From: Babylonia areolata
Lineage: Eukaryota > Mollusca > Gastropoda > Neogastropoda > Buccinidae
NCBI RefSeq assembly: GCF_041734735.1
Contig: NC_134905.1
Coordinates: 12,313,714-12,377,713 of the forward strand
Length of the DNA stretch: 64,000 bases
Reading direction: 5' to 3'
The position numbers and the translations under genes were made by a program. Below, piece by piece: positions 10,329 through 22,582 of the stretch (positions within the stretch are counted from its first letter, which is position 1; each line of letters starts with the position of its first letter). A model generated the notes under the pieces. The model was not told where the DNA came from, searched no databases, and saw only the letters and a list, made by a program, of their open reading frames with translations.

Positions 10329-12470
10329 CTGAAACACATGAAGAACAACACCATCAGCCATGAAGAACACCATCAGACCTAGATCTGAAACACATGAAAA
10401 ACACCATCAGACCTAGATCTTAAACATGAAAAACACCATCAGACCTAGATCTTAAACATGAAAAACACCACCAGACAGACACAGATCTGAAACACACGAA
10501 AAACACCATCAGACAGACATAGATCTGAAACACATGAAAAACACCACCAGACATGAACAACACCATCAGAGAGACCTAGATCTGAAACATGAAAAACACC
10601 ACCACAAAAGAAGAACACCATCAGAAAGACCTAGATCTGAAACATGAAGAACACCACCAGACATGAAGAACACCACCAGACATGAAGAATACCATCAGAC
10701 AGACCTACATCTGAAACATATGAAAAACACCATCAGACCTAGATCTGAAACATGAAAAACACCATTAGACATGAAGAACACCATCAGACAGACCTAGATC
10801 TGAAACACATGAAGAACACCATCAGACATGAAGAACACCATCAGACAGACCTAGGTCTGAAACACATGAAGAACACCATCAGACAGACCTAGGTCTGACA
10901 CACATGATGAAAAACATTAGACCTAGATCTGAAACACATGAAAAACACCATCAGACCTAGGTCTGAAACACAGAAACATGAAAAACACCACCAGACAGAC
11001 CTAGATCTGAAACACATGAAAAACAACCAGACAGACATAGATCTGAAACACACGAAAAACACCATCAGAAATGAACAACACCATCAGACCTAGATCTGAA
11101 ACACATGAAAATCACCATCAGACCTAGATCTGAAACATGAAAAACACCACTAGACATGAAGAACACCATCAGACAGACCTAGATCTGAAACACAGGAAGA
11201 ACACCATTAGACCTACATCTGAAACATATGAAAAACACCATCAGACCTAGATCTGAAACATGAAAAACACCACTAGACATGAAGAACACCATCAGACAGA
11301 CCTAGATCTGAAACACATGATGAACACCATTAGACCTACATCTGAAACATATGAAAAACACCATCAGACCTAGATCTGAAACATGAAAAACACCACTAGA
11401 CATGAAGAACACCATCAGACAGACCTAGATCTGAAACACATGAAGAACACCATCAAACATGAAGAACACCATCAGACAGACCTAGATCTGAAACATGAAA
11501 AACACCACTAGACATGAAGAACACCATCAGACAGACCTAGATCTGAAACACATGAAAAACACCACTAGACATTAAGAACACCATCAGACAGACCTAGATC
11601 TGAAACACATGATGAACACCATTAGACATGAAGAACACCATCAGACAGACCTAGATCTGAAACATGAAAAACACCACTAGACATGAAGAACACCATCAGA
11701 CAGACCTAGATCTGAAACATGAAAAACACCACTAGACATGAAGAACCATCAAACAGACCTAGATCTGAAACATGAAAAACACCACTAGACATGAAGAACA
11801 CCATCAGACAGACCTAGGTCTGAAACACATGATGAACAACATTAGACCTAGATCTGAAACATGAAAAACACCACTAGACATGAAGAACACCATCAGACAG
11901 ACCTAGATCTGAAACATGAAAAACACCACTAGACATGAAGAACACCATCAGACAGACCTAGATCTGAAACATGAAAAACACCACTAGACATGAAGAACCA
12001 TCAGACCGACCTAGATCTGAAACATGAAAAACACCACTAGACATGAAGAACACCATCAGACAGACCTAGATCTGAAACATGAAAAACACCACTAGACATG
12101 AAGAACACCATCAGACAGACCTAGATCTGAAACATGAAAAACACCACTAGACATGAAGAACACTATCAGACAGACCTAGATCTGAAACATGAAGAACACC
12201 ATCAGACATGAAGAACACCATCAGACAGACCTAGGTCTGAAACACATGATGAACAACATTAGACCTAGATCTGAAACACATGATGAACAACATTAGACCT
12301 AGGTCTGAAACACATAATGAACACCATCAGACATGAAGAATACCATCAGACAGACCCAGATCTGAAACACATGAAGAATGCCATCAGACCTAGATCTGAA
12401 ACACATGAAGAACACCATCAGACCTAGATCTGAAACACATGAAGAACACCATCAGACCTAGATCTGAAGC
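10329..12470. repeat. Minisatellite made from the SELENOT exon 3 acceptor and exon start
   Basis: About 46 extra copies of the core AGATCTGAAACA(CA)TG plus GAAGAACACCATCAGACAG (plus strand), with unit lengths of roughly 35 to 60 bases. Read on the minus strand each unit is TGTTTCAG|ATC then codons like the exon's CLMVFF, so it repeats the real exon 3 acceptor and first about 27 coding bases. The exon has ATC TAT GCC; most units have ATC TAG or ACC TAG, a stop at the second codon. A second sub-unit, CATGAAAAACACCACTAG, alternates in the middle of the array. The array directly abuts the real exon in intron 2. Confidence 0.93.
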
Positions 12471-13990
12471 TATTCAATACAGACATCCTCCTGAACATAT
12501 ACACACAATGGATAAGCATGTACCTTTCAAATATTCATAAAAAAAATCATATGTTTATAATGCAGTAAATCCTTGCAATCAGGAAATTATTATAATTTTC
12601 TAACTTATTCAGGAAATATGGGTACTGCCTATGGCTGCCAGTCAACACACCCTGATACATAAATGCTAAATTACCAAGTGATGTCCACATAGGGCAAGTT
12701 TTGGTTGCTTACTCAGTCACAGGAGCTGCATGGATTGGCCTTTCATTAAGCTTACATGTTCTCTGGCACCCAAGCTGGGTTTTAGTCAAAGGTTCAATGC
12801 ATGAAGACTCTCAAAATTTAAGTGATCAGTGTTAATCAACAGCTGATGACCCACTGCCCCACTGCAGATCCATGCCAGTCCTTTCTCTGTCTATGACATG
12901 CTCAGTTGTTAGCTTATCTTGTAACCCTATAAAAGTCAGACCCAAGAACTGTCATTTCAAACACATTTGTGTCTGTCCATACTGACAGTCTGGAGTACTT
13001 TTTTCTACCTGCCTGGGTTTACCTGTGCCTGGTTGAGTGTCCACTGTGCATACACATCGGTTTCCTTGACAAGTTTCTGATTTAGATTATCATCTACAAA
13101 AAACGAGAAAAATGTCAATGCAGTCTGTGTTGTGTGGGTCATTTTTCTGTCCACTGTCACCAGTAAAGTTGGCAATAAACAGGCTGAATGTTGCTTGCTG
13201 GCCCTACTTTGATCCCCTCAAACACAGTAAGGAGATGATCTCTCAGCCTCTTCCCACTCTCTGACCCAGTACACTGTGTCCAGTTACCCTTACTCCCCTA
13301 GCTATTTCTACCTCATCACCCCCCCTGCACAGGCTCAGCGCCAAGAATATCACTCCCACTAGCACTGTGGACTGCTGCTATTTCGGTCATGTCACTGTCA
13401 GTCATGTGGGCAGAGTCTGCTTTGTATAGCCAGCGACACTTTACTGCTCCCTTTAGTTTAATACAACCACAGCGAAAAGTCTGAACATTTCCGTAACAAG
13501 TCATCTTGTCATTTTGGCAGCAAAGTGTCCACAACTGCACTGATGAGTTATCTCACCATTCAGGCAGCCTAGGAGTTCAAAGCAAAATCCATGTGATAAG
13601 ATACAAATTGTTATAATAATGGTAAGCAGTCAAATAAATTCCATCAAACAGATACAAAGTGACAAAGGCTCCACCTGGACAAAGAGAGCACTGGATGGCT
13701 GAACCTTGGTGAAATGAAATAAGTGACATGAATTTGAAGTGCAAGAAATACTTCTTTTGTACTTTTGGGTGGTGTCACTGATTTTGTTGAACATAAGTAA
13801 TGCAATCCTATGAGGAACAAGTCAAAATACAGAATGGTGATCAACATTCTAACACTTGTAACCTGTGTTTTTGACCTCAGTTAGGTAACAGCCCTTCCCT
13901 GATGAGTGTACTCATGGCCAGCACTAAAGGGGTTAATCCAACCTGACATAGTAGTTCTTTGATACAGAGTACAACAGACGCCCAACTAAC
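12471..13990. other. SELENOT intron 2, unique part
   Basis: AT-rich single-copy sequence between the minisatellite and exon 2. No repeat element, RNA gene or further exon was recognised on either strand. A small minus-strand open stretch at 13316-13540 has no recognisable domain and lies in the intron. Confidence 0.6.
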
Positions 13991-14228
13991 TTTGTTTTGG
14001 GTGGCCCAGGTGTAGAGGCTGGGAGTCGGCAGGTTGAGAAAGGTGAAGGGGTTGAGGCCGGCCACAACCAGGCCGATCAGTAGCAGTTTGGCCACACCCA
14101 GGCACTGCGCCACCATGGCTCTCCAGGCGGGAGGGGGGTAGTTGTCTCCCTCTACCAACAGACCTGGGAACCGCTGGCGCAGAGCGTAGGCGTACTGCTC
14201 AAACACATTGCGGTACCCTCAGGAGTAG
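13991..14228 (-). CDS. SELENOT: Selenoprotein T, exon 2, with in-frame UGA selenocysteine codon
   Basis: Selenoprotein T is a thioredoxin-fold oxidoreductase of the ER membrane. The minus strand has the acceptor CTGCTGTGCTTGCAG|C, then TAC TCC TGA GGG TAC: with the TG from exon 1 this gives Cys-Tyr-Ser-Sec-Gly-Tyr, the family's CxxU redox motif (TGA at 14221-14219). Then come RNVFEQYAYALRQRFPGL, VEGDNYPPPAW, a hydrophobic segment AKLLLIGLVVAGLNPF and TPSLYTWATQNK. The donor is AAA|GTTAGT, phase 0. The exon is 79 codons plus one base. An annotation that reads TGA as stop would start falsely inside it. Sec insertion needs a SECIS element in the 3' UTR, not in this window. Confidence 0.95.
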
Positions 14229-15290
14229 CTGCAAGCACAGCAGTAAAATTACAAATGTGATAACACACACACACACACAAACACACATTACAGGGTTTAG
14301 GTTTGCAGTCGGTCACTGGTCAATGATGCATACAAATTTGAAATGACCCATTGATGTGGCAGCAAGCGGTTCACCTGGCTGATTTATTGGAATGGTGGTC
14401 AGACCAATTGGCCTTTTGTTGGTTTGTTTCTCCTGCAAAGTAAGTGTGACTGCAGTTTCAAACTCTCAAAGTTTTACTGGTAATTGTTTTCTGTTGTTCC
14501 TCTGCAGTTCTACACCAAACAGTGTTGACTTAAAAAAAACAACAAATAAAATAAGAATAAATAAAAACTTGCACTGAGCTGGGAAACAAAATGAGCTGTG
14601 CATTTACATGTGTGTTTTTCAGTCTAACTTTTTGTTTTCAGTCTTTTTATATAGTGTGATTTCAGACAGGCAAAAATATATGAGTGTGTTTGGGGGGGTG
14701 ATGTTGTTGTTGCTTTGTTTGTGCATGCATGACATCAGCAAGATAAGACTGAGAGCCCATATCCTGCTTAGAATGTGTGTGGCAGAGCTCTTTGCATACT
14801 TGTCTACACATGGATACGAAATCCACTGAAGTGAAAGACCCACAAACCGACAATTTGTCACTGGCCTGTGGGTGAGGTCAGAAGTGCAGTAAAACTCATG
14901 TCTTTTAACTTTTTACAATTGAGCAGATGTACAATATAAAACTTAAGTAACCAGCTATGAAGAGTATGGAAACCAATTCAGTTCAAATTCAGAATGACAC
15001 AGCTTCTGACTGGATATACATGTATATTTATCAGTGTGGTAAATGTACTGCAATTCTCTCAAGAATACTGGTAGATTTGGTCTGATTCTATATTTGTCAA
15101 CAAAGAATTGAACCCATGACATAAGATATTGAGGTCCTGACACTGACACCCACCCCACAGTATCAGTTCTGTCTGAAGGCACAGTAGCTGTGCCAGTTAC
15201 AGTTCATAACAGGAAGCATGTTACATGACCTGTGATGGGTGGGTGCACTGTTATGTGTGTGCAAGCAGCAACATGGGTTTTGGGAATGGC
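14229..15290. other. SELENOT intron 1, proximal part
   Basis: A short (CA)n at about 14265-14285 and otherwise unique AT-rich sequence. No exon or element was recognised. Confidence 0.55.
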
Positions 15291-15492
15291 TGTGTGTGCA
15301 CGCGCGCGTGTGCGCACGTGTGAATGTGTATGTGTGTGTGAATGTGTATGTGTGTGTGTGAATGTGTATGTGTGTGCATGTGTGTATGCATATGTGTATA
15401 TGTGTGTGTGTGTGCATCACTGCATATGTGTGTTTGTGTGCCTGAATCCATTGTCTAGGTGCGTGTGTATGCAGGTATCAGTATACTATGTT

Positions 15493-15570
<78 letters not shown>
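15291..15570. repeat. Compound microsatellite (TG)n, (CA)n and (TA)n
   Basis: TG/TATG-rich tract with a CGCGCG core near 15300, then (CA)n at 15494-15513 directly followed by (TA)n to about 15567, inside SELENOT intron 1. Confidence 0.9.
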
Positions 15571-15573
<3 letters not shown>

Positions 15574-16640
15574 CATAATATAGTAATTAGTATGTATGTA
15601 TATGTACTGTATGTATGTATGTATGCATATTGTGCCCACATGGTATTATGTAATGTGTCGTGTGAACAGATTGTGTCACCCAACCTTATTCCTTTATATC
15701 CCATGTGTGTTATGTTACAATATTTTATTATCACGTTTTGTTGCTGTGTGTCTATACCAACTGTTAAAGACATGAACTGAATGAATATAACATTTAAATA
15801 AATCAACAAAAAGGTGTAATGCTGCAGTAATGTGCTCCCCCAAGAAGAAGCAGCCCAAATTTCATATATAGTGAAACTGAATGGGAGAAGCAAGTAATAG
15901 CTGCCTATATATTATATCATAATTCATGTGGTGGGGAAATCAGAAATGGTCATATAGGCAATCCTTTTTGAGCTGTCCAATCATTACCAAACTATTCTTT
16001 CTTAAATTCCCCAGTGCAAACAGATTTTTTTTAATTTACAAAATTGCAAAATCAAAGACATGCTCAGATGTTGGTTTGTTTCCAAGGGTGATGCTCGTTA
16101 ATTTTCCATAGACACAGTTGTACTGTGGTATTGTCTATTACTAGTATTAGATAACTGTATAATTTTCAAGAAGGCATCAAAGTGTGCAGACTGATCCATT
16201 ACTGTACACCACATTGGCATGCAAAAAAAAAAAAAAAAAAAAGAGCAGATGCCTGACCTGAACATCAACTCAATGCACTGGTCCCTGCATGAAGTTTGTA
16301 TAAAAGTTAAAACATTAATGTAAAATAAAATAAAATAACCAACCAAAATTAACACATAAGTAAATGTGCATGCAGCACGCATTGGATGACTGATTAATAA
16401 AATGCTATGTAACCTGTGTACTGCTCGGCACACAGCACACACACCATGACACACTCACTGACACACAGTGACACATTCATTGATTTGTATGACTGAAGAA
16501 ATGCCAGCCATTCAGCCATGTTTTATGGCCCCACCCTGCCAGTCGGCACACAAATCAATGGAAGGGTAACTTGATCTTAAAACAAACAGCGCAAAACTAC
16601 ACTTTTAATTTTAAAAATACTGATCCAGATCAAAGTAAAT

Positions 16641-16643
<3 letters not shown>

Positions 16644-16698
<55 letters not shown>
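16644..16698. repeat. (TG)n(TA)n microsatellite
   Basis: GTGTGTGTGTG followed by about 22 TA dinucleotides. Confidence 0.92.
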
Positions 16699-16699
<1 letters not shown>

Positions 16700-16879
16700 T
16701 GAGAACTTGTCCTTTGCCCTGCCCCACTCACTTTAAATTATAGTATGTATAATGAATATGTATCATAAATAAAACAGAAGATCTTTAAATTGCAAGTTCC
16801 ATGAAAAACGTAGTGATAAGCCAGGCCAGTGTAATGGTAGCCAGAGTACATTTTGCAATACAGATTCCATCTCATAAGG

Positions 16880-17110
16880 TGTAAACTTAGTAGAATTCTA
16901 TGGCCTTGTGGTAGGTAATGCACCCATCTATCTAGGAAGTGAAAGTCCATGGATTTGAGTCCTATAAATAAATGTTGATACTTACGCCACCTCCCTCCAC
17001 TACATCTTGAGTGGTGGTCTGGGTGTTAGTTTCTCAGATTAGATGATAAACTGACGTTCTGTGTGCAGCGTGCATTTTGTCCATATAAAAGAACCCACCA
17101 CAGCAAAAGA
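16880..17110 (+). mobile_element. tRNA-derived SINE, family S5, diverged copy
   Basis: The head has a box-A-like GTGGTAGGTAATGCACC and a box-B-like GGATTTGAGTCC. The body (GAGTGGTGGTCTGGGTGTTA ... AAAAGAACCCACC) matches the copy at 59822-60040. Old and AT-decayed. Confidence 0.65.
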
Positions 17111-17390
17111 ACCTAGCAAATTCTAATTCAAATCCACTTTGAAATTAAAACAAAATACATGTGCAGACAGAAAAAAAAGGAGCGGTGATATGCTCTTCCT
17201 GGGGAAAGCAGTCCAAATTTCACAGTCAATCTGACCTGTTGTGAAAAAAAGGTAATTAAATCATTAATACAATACTGCAAAAGTCCTAATTCCGGCTGAA
17301 GTTCTGGAATCCATGTAAATTTACTGTGTGCACACACGCCCAAGAGCATGTATGTGTGTGCTTTATTGTTCATGTGTGTGCATTTGTGAG

Positions 17391-18838
17391 TTAATAATAA
17401 TAATAATAATGGTATTTATATAGCGCTGAATCTTGTCCAGAGACAAATCAAAGCGCTTTCGCACCAGTCATTCACATGCATGCATAACTCTAAAATTGTA
17501 GAAACTAAAGACAAGGAAGGGCAGGCAAGGGAGGCTATTTTGGGAAGAGGTGGGTTTTAAGGCCAGACTTGAAAGAGCTGAGTGTGGAGACTTGACGAAG
17601 CGAAAGAGAAAGTTTGTTCCAATTGCAAGGTCCAGAGACAGAGAAAGAACGGCGGCCAACAGTCAAGTGTTTGAATCTGGGTATACGTAAACAGAGTGGA
17701 TCCGAAGCCGATCGTAATGAGCGAGATGGAGCATAGAGGTGAAGGCAGCCACAGAGGCAGGAAGGGGCAGTTTTGTGAATACATCTATAACATAGAGTGC
17801 TGAACTTGTACTTTATTCGGTGTGAGACAGGGAGCCAGTGGAGATGCTGCAAAAGAGGAGTGATGTGCTCAGATCTTTTCTTTCTGAGGACGAGTCGGGC
17901 AGCAGAGTTTTGTATGCGCTGAAGGGACTGAATGGATGAAGCAGGCAAACCAGACAATAGAGAGTTACAGTAGTCAAGGCGAGAGAGAATGAGAGAAATG
18001 ACAAGTCTAGATGTTGCATCAGTGGACAGATATTTCCGCAGTTGACAGCAGCAGGACTGACATGTCTGACTGATAAATTTTTGCATGGACAGTGTATTGT
18101 CAAGGACAACACCGAGGTTTCTGACTGACGTGGAAAGAGGGATGGATGTACTGCCAAGTTTGATTGTGTCAACTGTGATGGAAGAGTTTTTGTTTAGTTC
18201 CTATGATCATTGCTTCAGTTTTGTCCGCGTTCAGTTGTAACTATTTCAAGTCATCCAGTTTTGAATGTCCTGGAAGCAGTTGGATGTTTCTTGCAAGAGC
18301 GACAACAATTTTTCAGGGGTATCACTTTTCTGGAGTTGAGTGTCATCAGCATAAGAATGATGACTGATATTATGGCGGTTGATAATTTCAGCGAGAGGAG
18401 CAGTGTACAGTGTGAAGAGCACTGGGCCTAAAACAGATCCCTGTGGAACTCCATGTTCGATTTTAACGGGTTCAGATTGGAAATGATCAACAATGACAGA
18501 CTGGAATCGATCAGTAAGATAAGATTTGAACCAGTTTAGAACAGTGCCGTTGATACCAAATGTAAAATGAAGACGGGAAAGAAGGATTGAATGGTCTATT
18601 GTGTCAAAGGCGGCTGACAAGTTGAGAAGAGTGAGAAGGGAAATTTTTCCTGAGTCGGACGCTATCAGCAGATTGTTCAAAATGTGGAGGAGAGTGGTTT
18701 TGGTGCTGTGTTCAGCGTGATAGGCAGACTGAAATGGGTGGATGAGATGGTTGAAACAAAGGTGGTTGTTGAGCTGCTTGAGGACAGCTTTTTCAAGGAG
18801 TTTGGACATGAATGGAAGATTAGAAACTGGTCGTTGTG
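17391..18838 (-). mobile_element. L2-like LINE, 5'-truncated, with (ATT)n tail
   Basis: The minus strand begins inside the RT at QRPVSNLPFMSKLLEK (18838). It then carries FQSAYHAEHSTKT, LLNLSAAFDTIDHSILL, EHGVPQGSVLGPVLF and the catalytic box HHSYADDTQL. The thumb follows as SRLDYCNSLLSGLPASS, then LHWLPVSHRIKYK, and the 3'-terminal block GRRSFSVSGPCNWNKL ends SSFKSGLKTHLFPK. A frameshift near 18200 separates palm and thumb. The 3' end reads AGCGCTATATAAATACC followed by (ATT)6, a microsatellite tail usual for L2/CR1 elements. It lies in SELENOT intron 1, same strand. Confidence 0.88.
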
Positions 18839-19150
18839 ATTAAGTATGATAGTTGATTTCGTATGCTATGAATGAACTGTGTTGTCTTTTGATTTTATGA
18901 CCTATGGAAGTGCTGCCTTGTGATTTAATATGTTAGTCTGATGATATTTTAATTTGTGAATTTTTTAAAGTGAACTATGCATCATAGTAGCTGCATACTG
19001 TGTGTATGTGTGTGTGTGTTTGTGTGTGGCATTGGACGGCATGTGATGCAGTTTGGTTGACTGCAGTGGAGGTGGATTAGAATTCAGTAAATTGCATATT
19101 TGTATATATAAATGCAGCTATTTCTGTTTGGTTTTCTGTTTATTTTCCCC

Positions 19151-19274
19151 CAAGGCCTGATAAAGCATGCTGGGTTACACTGCTGGTCAGGCATCTGTTA
19201 GAAGATGAGGACTAGTGTATGGATTTGTCCGAACACAGTAAAGCCTCCTTGAGTAGCTGAACTGAACTGAACTG
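19151..19274 (-). mobile_element. SINE family S1, copy 1
   Basis: Reverse complement of the S1 consensus (GACAAATCCATATACGCTAC ... GTCAGGCCTTGAG). S1 has a tRNA-like promoter part (TAGCTCAAGGAGG, then TTCGGACAAATCC) and an A-rich tail. This copy is diverged. Confidence 0.8.
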
Positions 19275-20028
19275 CTTGGTGTCTTCCAATTTATCTTTTT
19301 ATTTTTCATCTTTGTTATTTCTAAATTTGTTTGTGTGTTGGACACGTGTTGCTGCCAAAAAGCAAATCTCTGTATCTATGCATAGAAAATAAAGTATGCA
19401 TATTTGTGTATTTGTATTTGTGTGCAAATGCCATTTGGAACACTGGATCTATCAGGAGTTTTGCCAAAGTTGGACAGTCTTAAAAAAGAAAAGAAAAACG
19501 ATTCCCCTGAATCTGTGCCACTCCAGTGGTAATACTCACCTCCCTCATACTGAACCCCCTCCCTTTCCCTACACACAGCAACAACCCCTGGCACCTGTGC
19601 GACAGTCCCAGGCCAGCGCCAGCAGTTCACTACTGTGGCAGAAGGAGCTGTCAGTGATAAGTATGTCATGAGGCCACACAACAGAGGATACCCTGCACTG
19701 CTGATGTGTTACTTCTGTGGTGGCGCCAAAAATAATGGCCGAGTTGTTGACTTTTACCTTTTCAGGGTCGCTTTGATAAGCTCCAAAGTGGTGTCAAAAC
19801 CTGCGGACTGATCCATATATGCAACACATTTTCCCCTTGATTAGGGTAAAATATGGACATCTGCTAGTCAACAAAATGTGTTGCTTTTTTGTTTTTGTTT
19901 TTTGTTCCGAGAAATGTTTCATTTCGACATTTCTAGTTTCCAATTCCCATTTGCCTGTGTTCCTGTCTGTGCATTTACGTGTTTTTTTTTTGTTTTTTTT
20001 TTCCTGGTATCTTTTTCAGAGTTTTTCT
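19275..20028. other. SELENOT intron 1, between SINE copies
   Basis: T-rich and low-complexity patches (T runs near 19890 and 19980-20000), no recognised exon or element. Confidence 0.5.
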
Positions 20029-20145
20029 CAAGGCCTGACTAAGCTCACTGGGTTACACTGCTGGTCAGGCATCTGCTTAGCAGATGTGGTGTAGCGTATA
20101 TGGATTTGTCCGAATGCAGTCACGTATCCATGAGCTACTGATATT
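20029..20145 (-). mobile_element. SINE family S1, copy 2
   Basis: Reverse-oriented S1 copy (TCAAGGCCTGACTAAGC ... GTGGTGTAGCGTATATGGAT). The poly-T stretch just before it (about 19981-20002) is the A-rich tail on the other strand. Confidence 0.85.
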
Positions 20146-20400
20146 GATATATATAGACACATGTGACGCAAAAAATCTTTAGTATAAAACTATTAAAAGC
20201 GTCTTTCTATCGGTTATTCCAGAACTGAGGACCCCAAACGCAACCCTTCAACAGCCAGTCTCAACCATCCCGACTCTCAGGTGACACCCGATACCGTCGC
20301 TTCTGATTCCATGTCTCCCTGGATGTCTGCTATAGGCTATCTTCGGGCCTTCCGTCAGACTGAACTTCAGTCGATTGTCTCGGTTCCGGATCAAACTTAC

Positions 20401-20555
20401 CAGTACAGGACCTTCAGCGTTGGTGCAGCAAAGGACGCCAGTTTGGGTGCTTTGATGTTTTTCTGATTGTGACCATCAACGAGAGCGGCCAGTGACAAGA
20501 ACGAAAGAATCACACACAGATGCCACCTGCACGTACTCCCACTAAAGTCCGCCAT
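20401..20555 (-). CDS. SELENOT: Selenoprotein T, exon 1 (start codon and signal anchor)
   Basis: Minus-strand ATG at 20555 opens MADFSGSTCRWHLCVILSFL, then SLAALVDG, a hydrophobic signal peptide, followed by HNQKNIKAPKLASFAAP and TLKVLY. The exon ends TAC TG|GTAAGT, a strong phase 2 donor; TG plus C from exon 2 restores the redox cysteine (LYC-YSU). The exon is 51 codons plus two bases. Together the three exons give about 160 residues of the roughly 195 expected for the family. Start choice: first ATG before the signal peptide; an upstream in-frame continuation exists but is low complexity. Confidence 0.92.
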
Positions 20556-20874
20556 GATGTTGGGGCGGTGCAATGTAATTTCAGAATCGGACACACGAAG
20601 AAGAGGCAGACATTTAAAAACAAAAACAAAACTAAAACAAAAACAAAACAAAACAAAAAAACTGACAGGAAAAACTGATAGTGTGTGAAATGATTCAAAT
20701 CAACCAATAAAAGAAAGAAAGAAGAAGAAACTTAGGCCCTGGGCGTGATTTAAATCAGTGTCACCTGTTGTTTCGCGCAATATTTTTCAACGTCAGGTTT
20801 ATGCTTCCATGGAAACGGTCAACATGTGTTGCAAGGTGGGAGGGTCGGTGGGTTTGCGTGTGTGCTGACTGCAT

Positions 20875-20877
<3 letters not shown>
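20556..20877. other. Probable SELENOT 5' UTR and promoter side
   Basis: Sequence upstream of the SELENOT start on the minus strand. It contains an A/C-rich low-complexity block (about 20615-20660). No TATA box or other promoter motif could be assigned. Confidence 0.4.

Positions 20878-20921
<44 letters not shown>
20878..20921. repeat. (TG)22 microsatellite
   Basis: Uninterrupted TG dinucleotides. Confidence 0.95.
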
Positions 20922-20923
<2 letters not shown>

Positions 20924-21324
20924 ATTTTTTTGGAGGGGATCTCGTCTATAACTCGAACGACCCCATTGATCAAAAGCGCTTGGAAAGAAGATAGTATAGT
21001 TGGAATAAATAAGTGTTTTGTGTTAGTGTGTCGCCATTGTGTAACCTTTTCCCTGCCCGTTCCCTTGTTTGATAAATAAATAAATAAATGAATGAATGAA
21101 TGAAACAAACAATCAATCAATCAATCAGTTCACGTCTGTCTTCTTTTGCTGATTTCAGTTGTTCAGAGCGGTTCTTTGTAGTGGCAGAGCTATGACTTGG
21201 TTTGAAAGCCGGGCCGGCTTCCTGAGTTCTCAGTCTGCAGCACAGTACGAGCATGGCACGATGCGATGCAGCTCTACAGAAAAGTGCAGCACAATTCCTA
21301 CAGTGAGTCAGTCGATCTCGGCAG

Positions 21325-21454
21325 GTATCAGTATCAGTGAGCTCAAGGTGTCTTCGTGCATTCCGGTCGGACAAACACATATACGCTACACCATATCTGC
21401 CAAGCATATGTCTGACCAGCAGCGTAACCCAGTGCGCTTAACCAGGCCTTGAGC
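21325..21454 (+). mobile_element. SINE family S1, copy 3, with long A-rich tail
   Basis: Matches S1 from TATCAGTGAGCTCAAGG to ACCAGGCCTTGAGC. It is followed by an AAAC-rich tail to about 21610, a typical retroposed 3' end. Confidence 0.85.
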
Positions 21455-21610
21455 AACCCCTCCCCCCAAAAAACCCCAACAAAACAAAACAAACAAAACC
21501 AAACCAAAAAAAACCCAAAAAACAACAACAAAAAACAAACAAAAAAACAAAAAAACAACCAAACAAACAAACAAAAACAAACAAACAAAAACAAACAAAG
21601 AAACAAAAAT
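21455..21610. repeat. A/C-rich low-complexity tract (SINE tail expansion)
   Basis: Repeats of AAAC and AAAAAC immediately 3' of the S1 copy. Confidence 0.85.
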
Positions 21611-21915
21611 CTCAAATCCTTGCTGCCGACTCAAAGTAAAGAAAACCAGAACTGAGAGAGGTGTAAGTCAATGGTTCTTCGAGATTATCACACTGGATCT
21701 CAGTCGTACACTATCGAAGCCATTAATTCTTATGAAACAAGGGGTGATTATCATTAAGCCACAAAGTCCATTTTTCAGTTGGCTCCCATGCACCACTGAA
21801 CATGAAAATGATGCCGCGGATGACATTTATGTAAGGACATCTGTGATCACAGGAGTTATGTCAATTACAGAGGGTGGACCCACAACATGTTTCCTGCAAA
21901 GGGTAGTAATTTGGG

Positions 21916-22088
<173 letters not shown>

Positions 22089-22539
22089 GCGATAGTTATC
22101 ATCAGCACGATTGTGACATTAATTTCTGCACATGATTTTCGGGTTTACGAAATTAATCCTAATGGGGATTTATGGTACAGCGGGATTCGGTTCCGTGCTC
22201 TCAGGTTCTCCCGATCGCTTCCAAGTTATAATCGGCCCCACTCCACTCGTCTCTACCCGTTCAAACACTAAAACGACGAAGAAAAAACAAAGGGGTGTTG
22301 CCAGAATATAACTACACGTCTTCCGGAGGGGGTATCCGAATTCCGCTCTGAGAAATCTGGTGTCAATAGACAGTAATGCAATGCAATGCAATGAAGAAAA
22401 AACAACAACAAAAAACAAAAACAAAAAAACAATGCAGTGCAATACAGCACAGTACAATACACCACTTCCACCTCTCCCACTGCATTCATTATTCACACTC
22501 GCTCTCTAATTCACGTTTCTTATGCGGGTCGCATACCTA

Positions 22540-22582
22540 ATTGTGTGTGTGTGTGTGTGTGTGCGCGCGCGCGCGCGCGCCG
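22540..22582. repeat. (TG)n(CG)n microsatellite
   Basis: GTGTGT tract running into a GCGCGC block. Confidence 0.93.

Noticed and set aside
10290-12470. CRISPR-like array of direct repeats
   Set aside because: Repeats are directly adjacent, variable in length, without unique spacers, in an animal genome, and derive from the neighbouring exon edge.
13316-13540. Small minus-strand protein of 74 codons
   Set aside because: Lies inside SELENOT intron 2, no recognisable domain, no conservation evidence.
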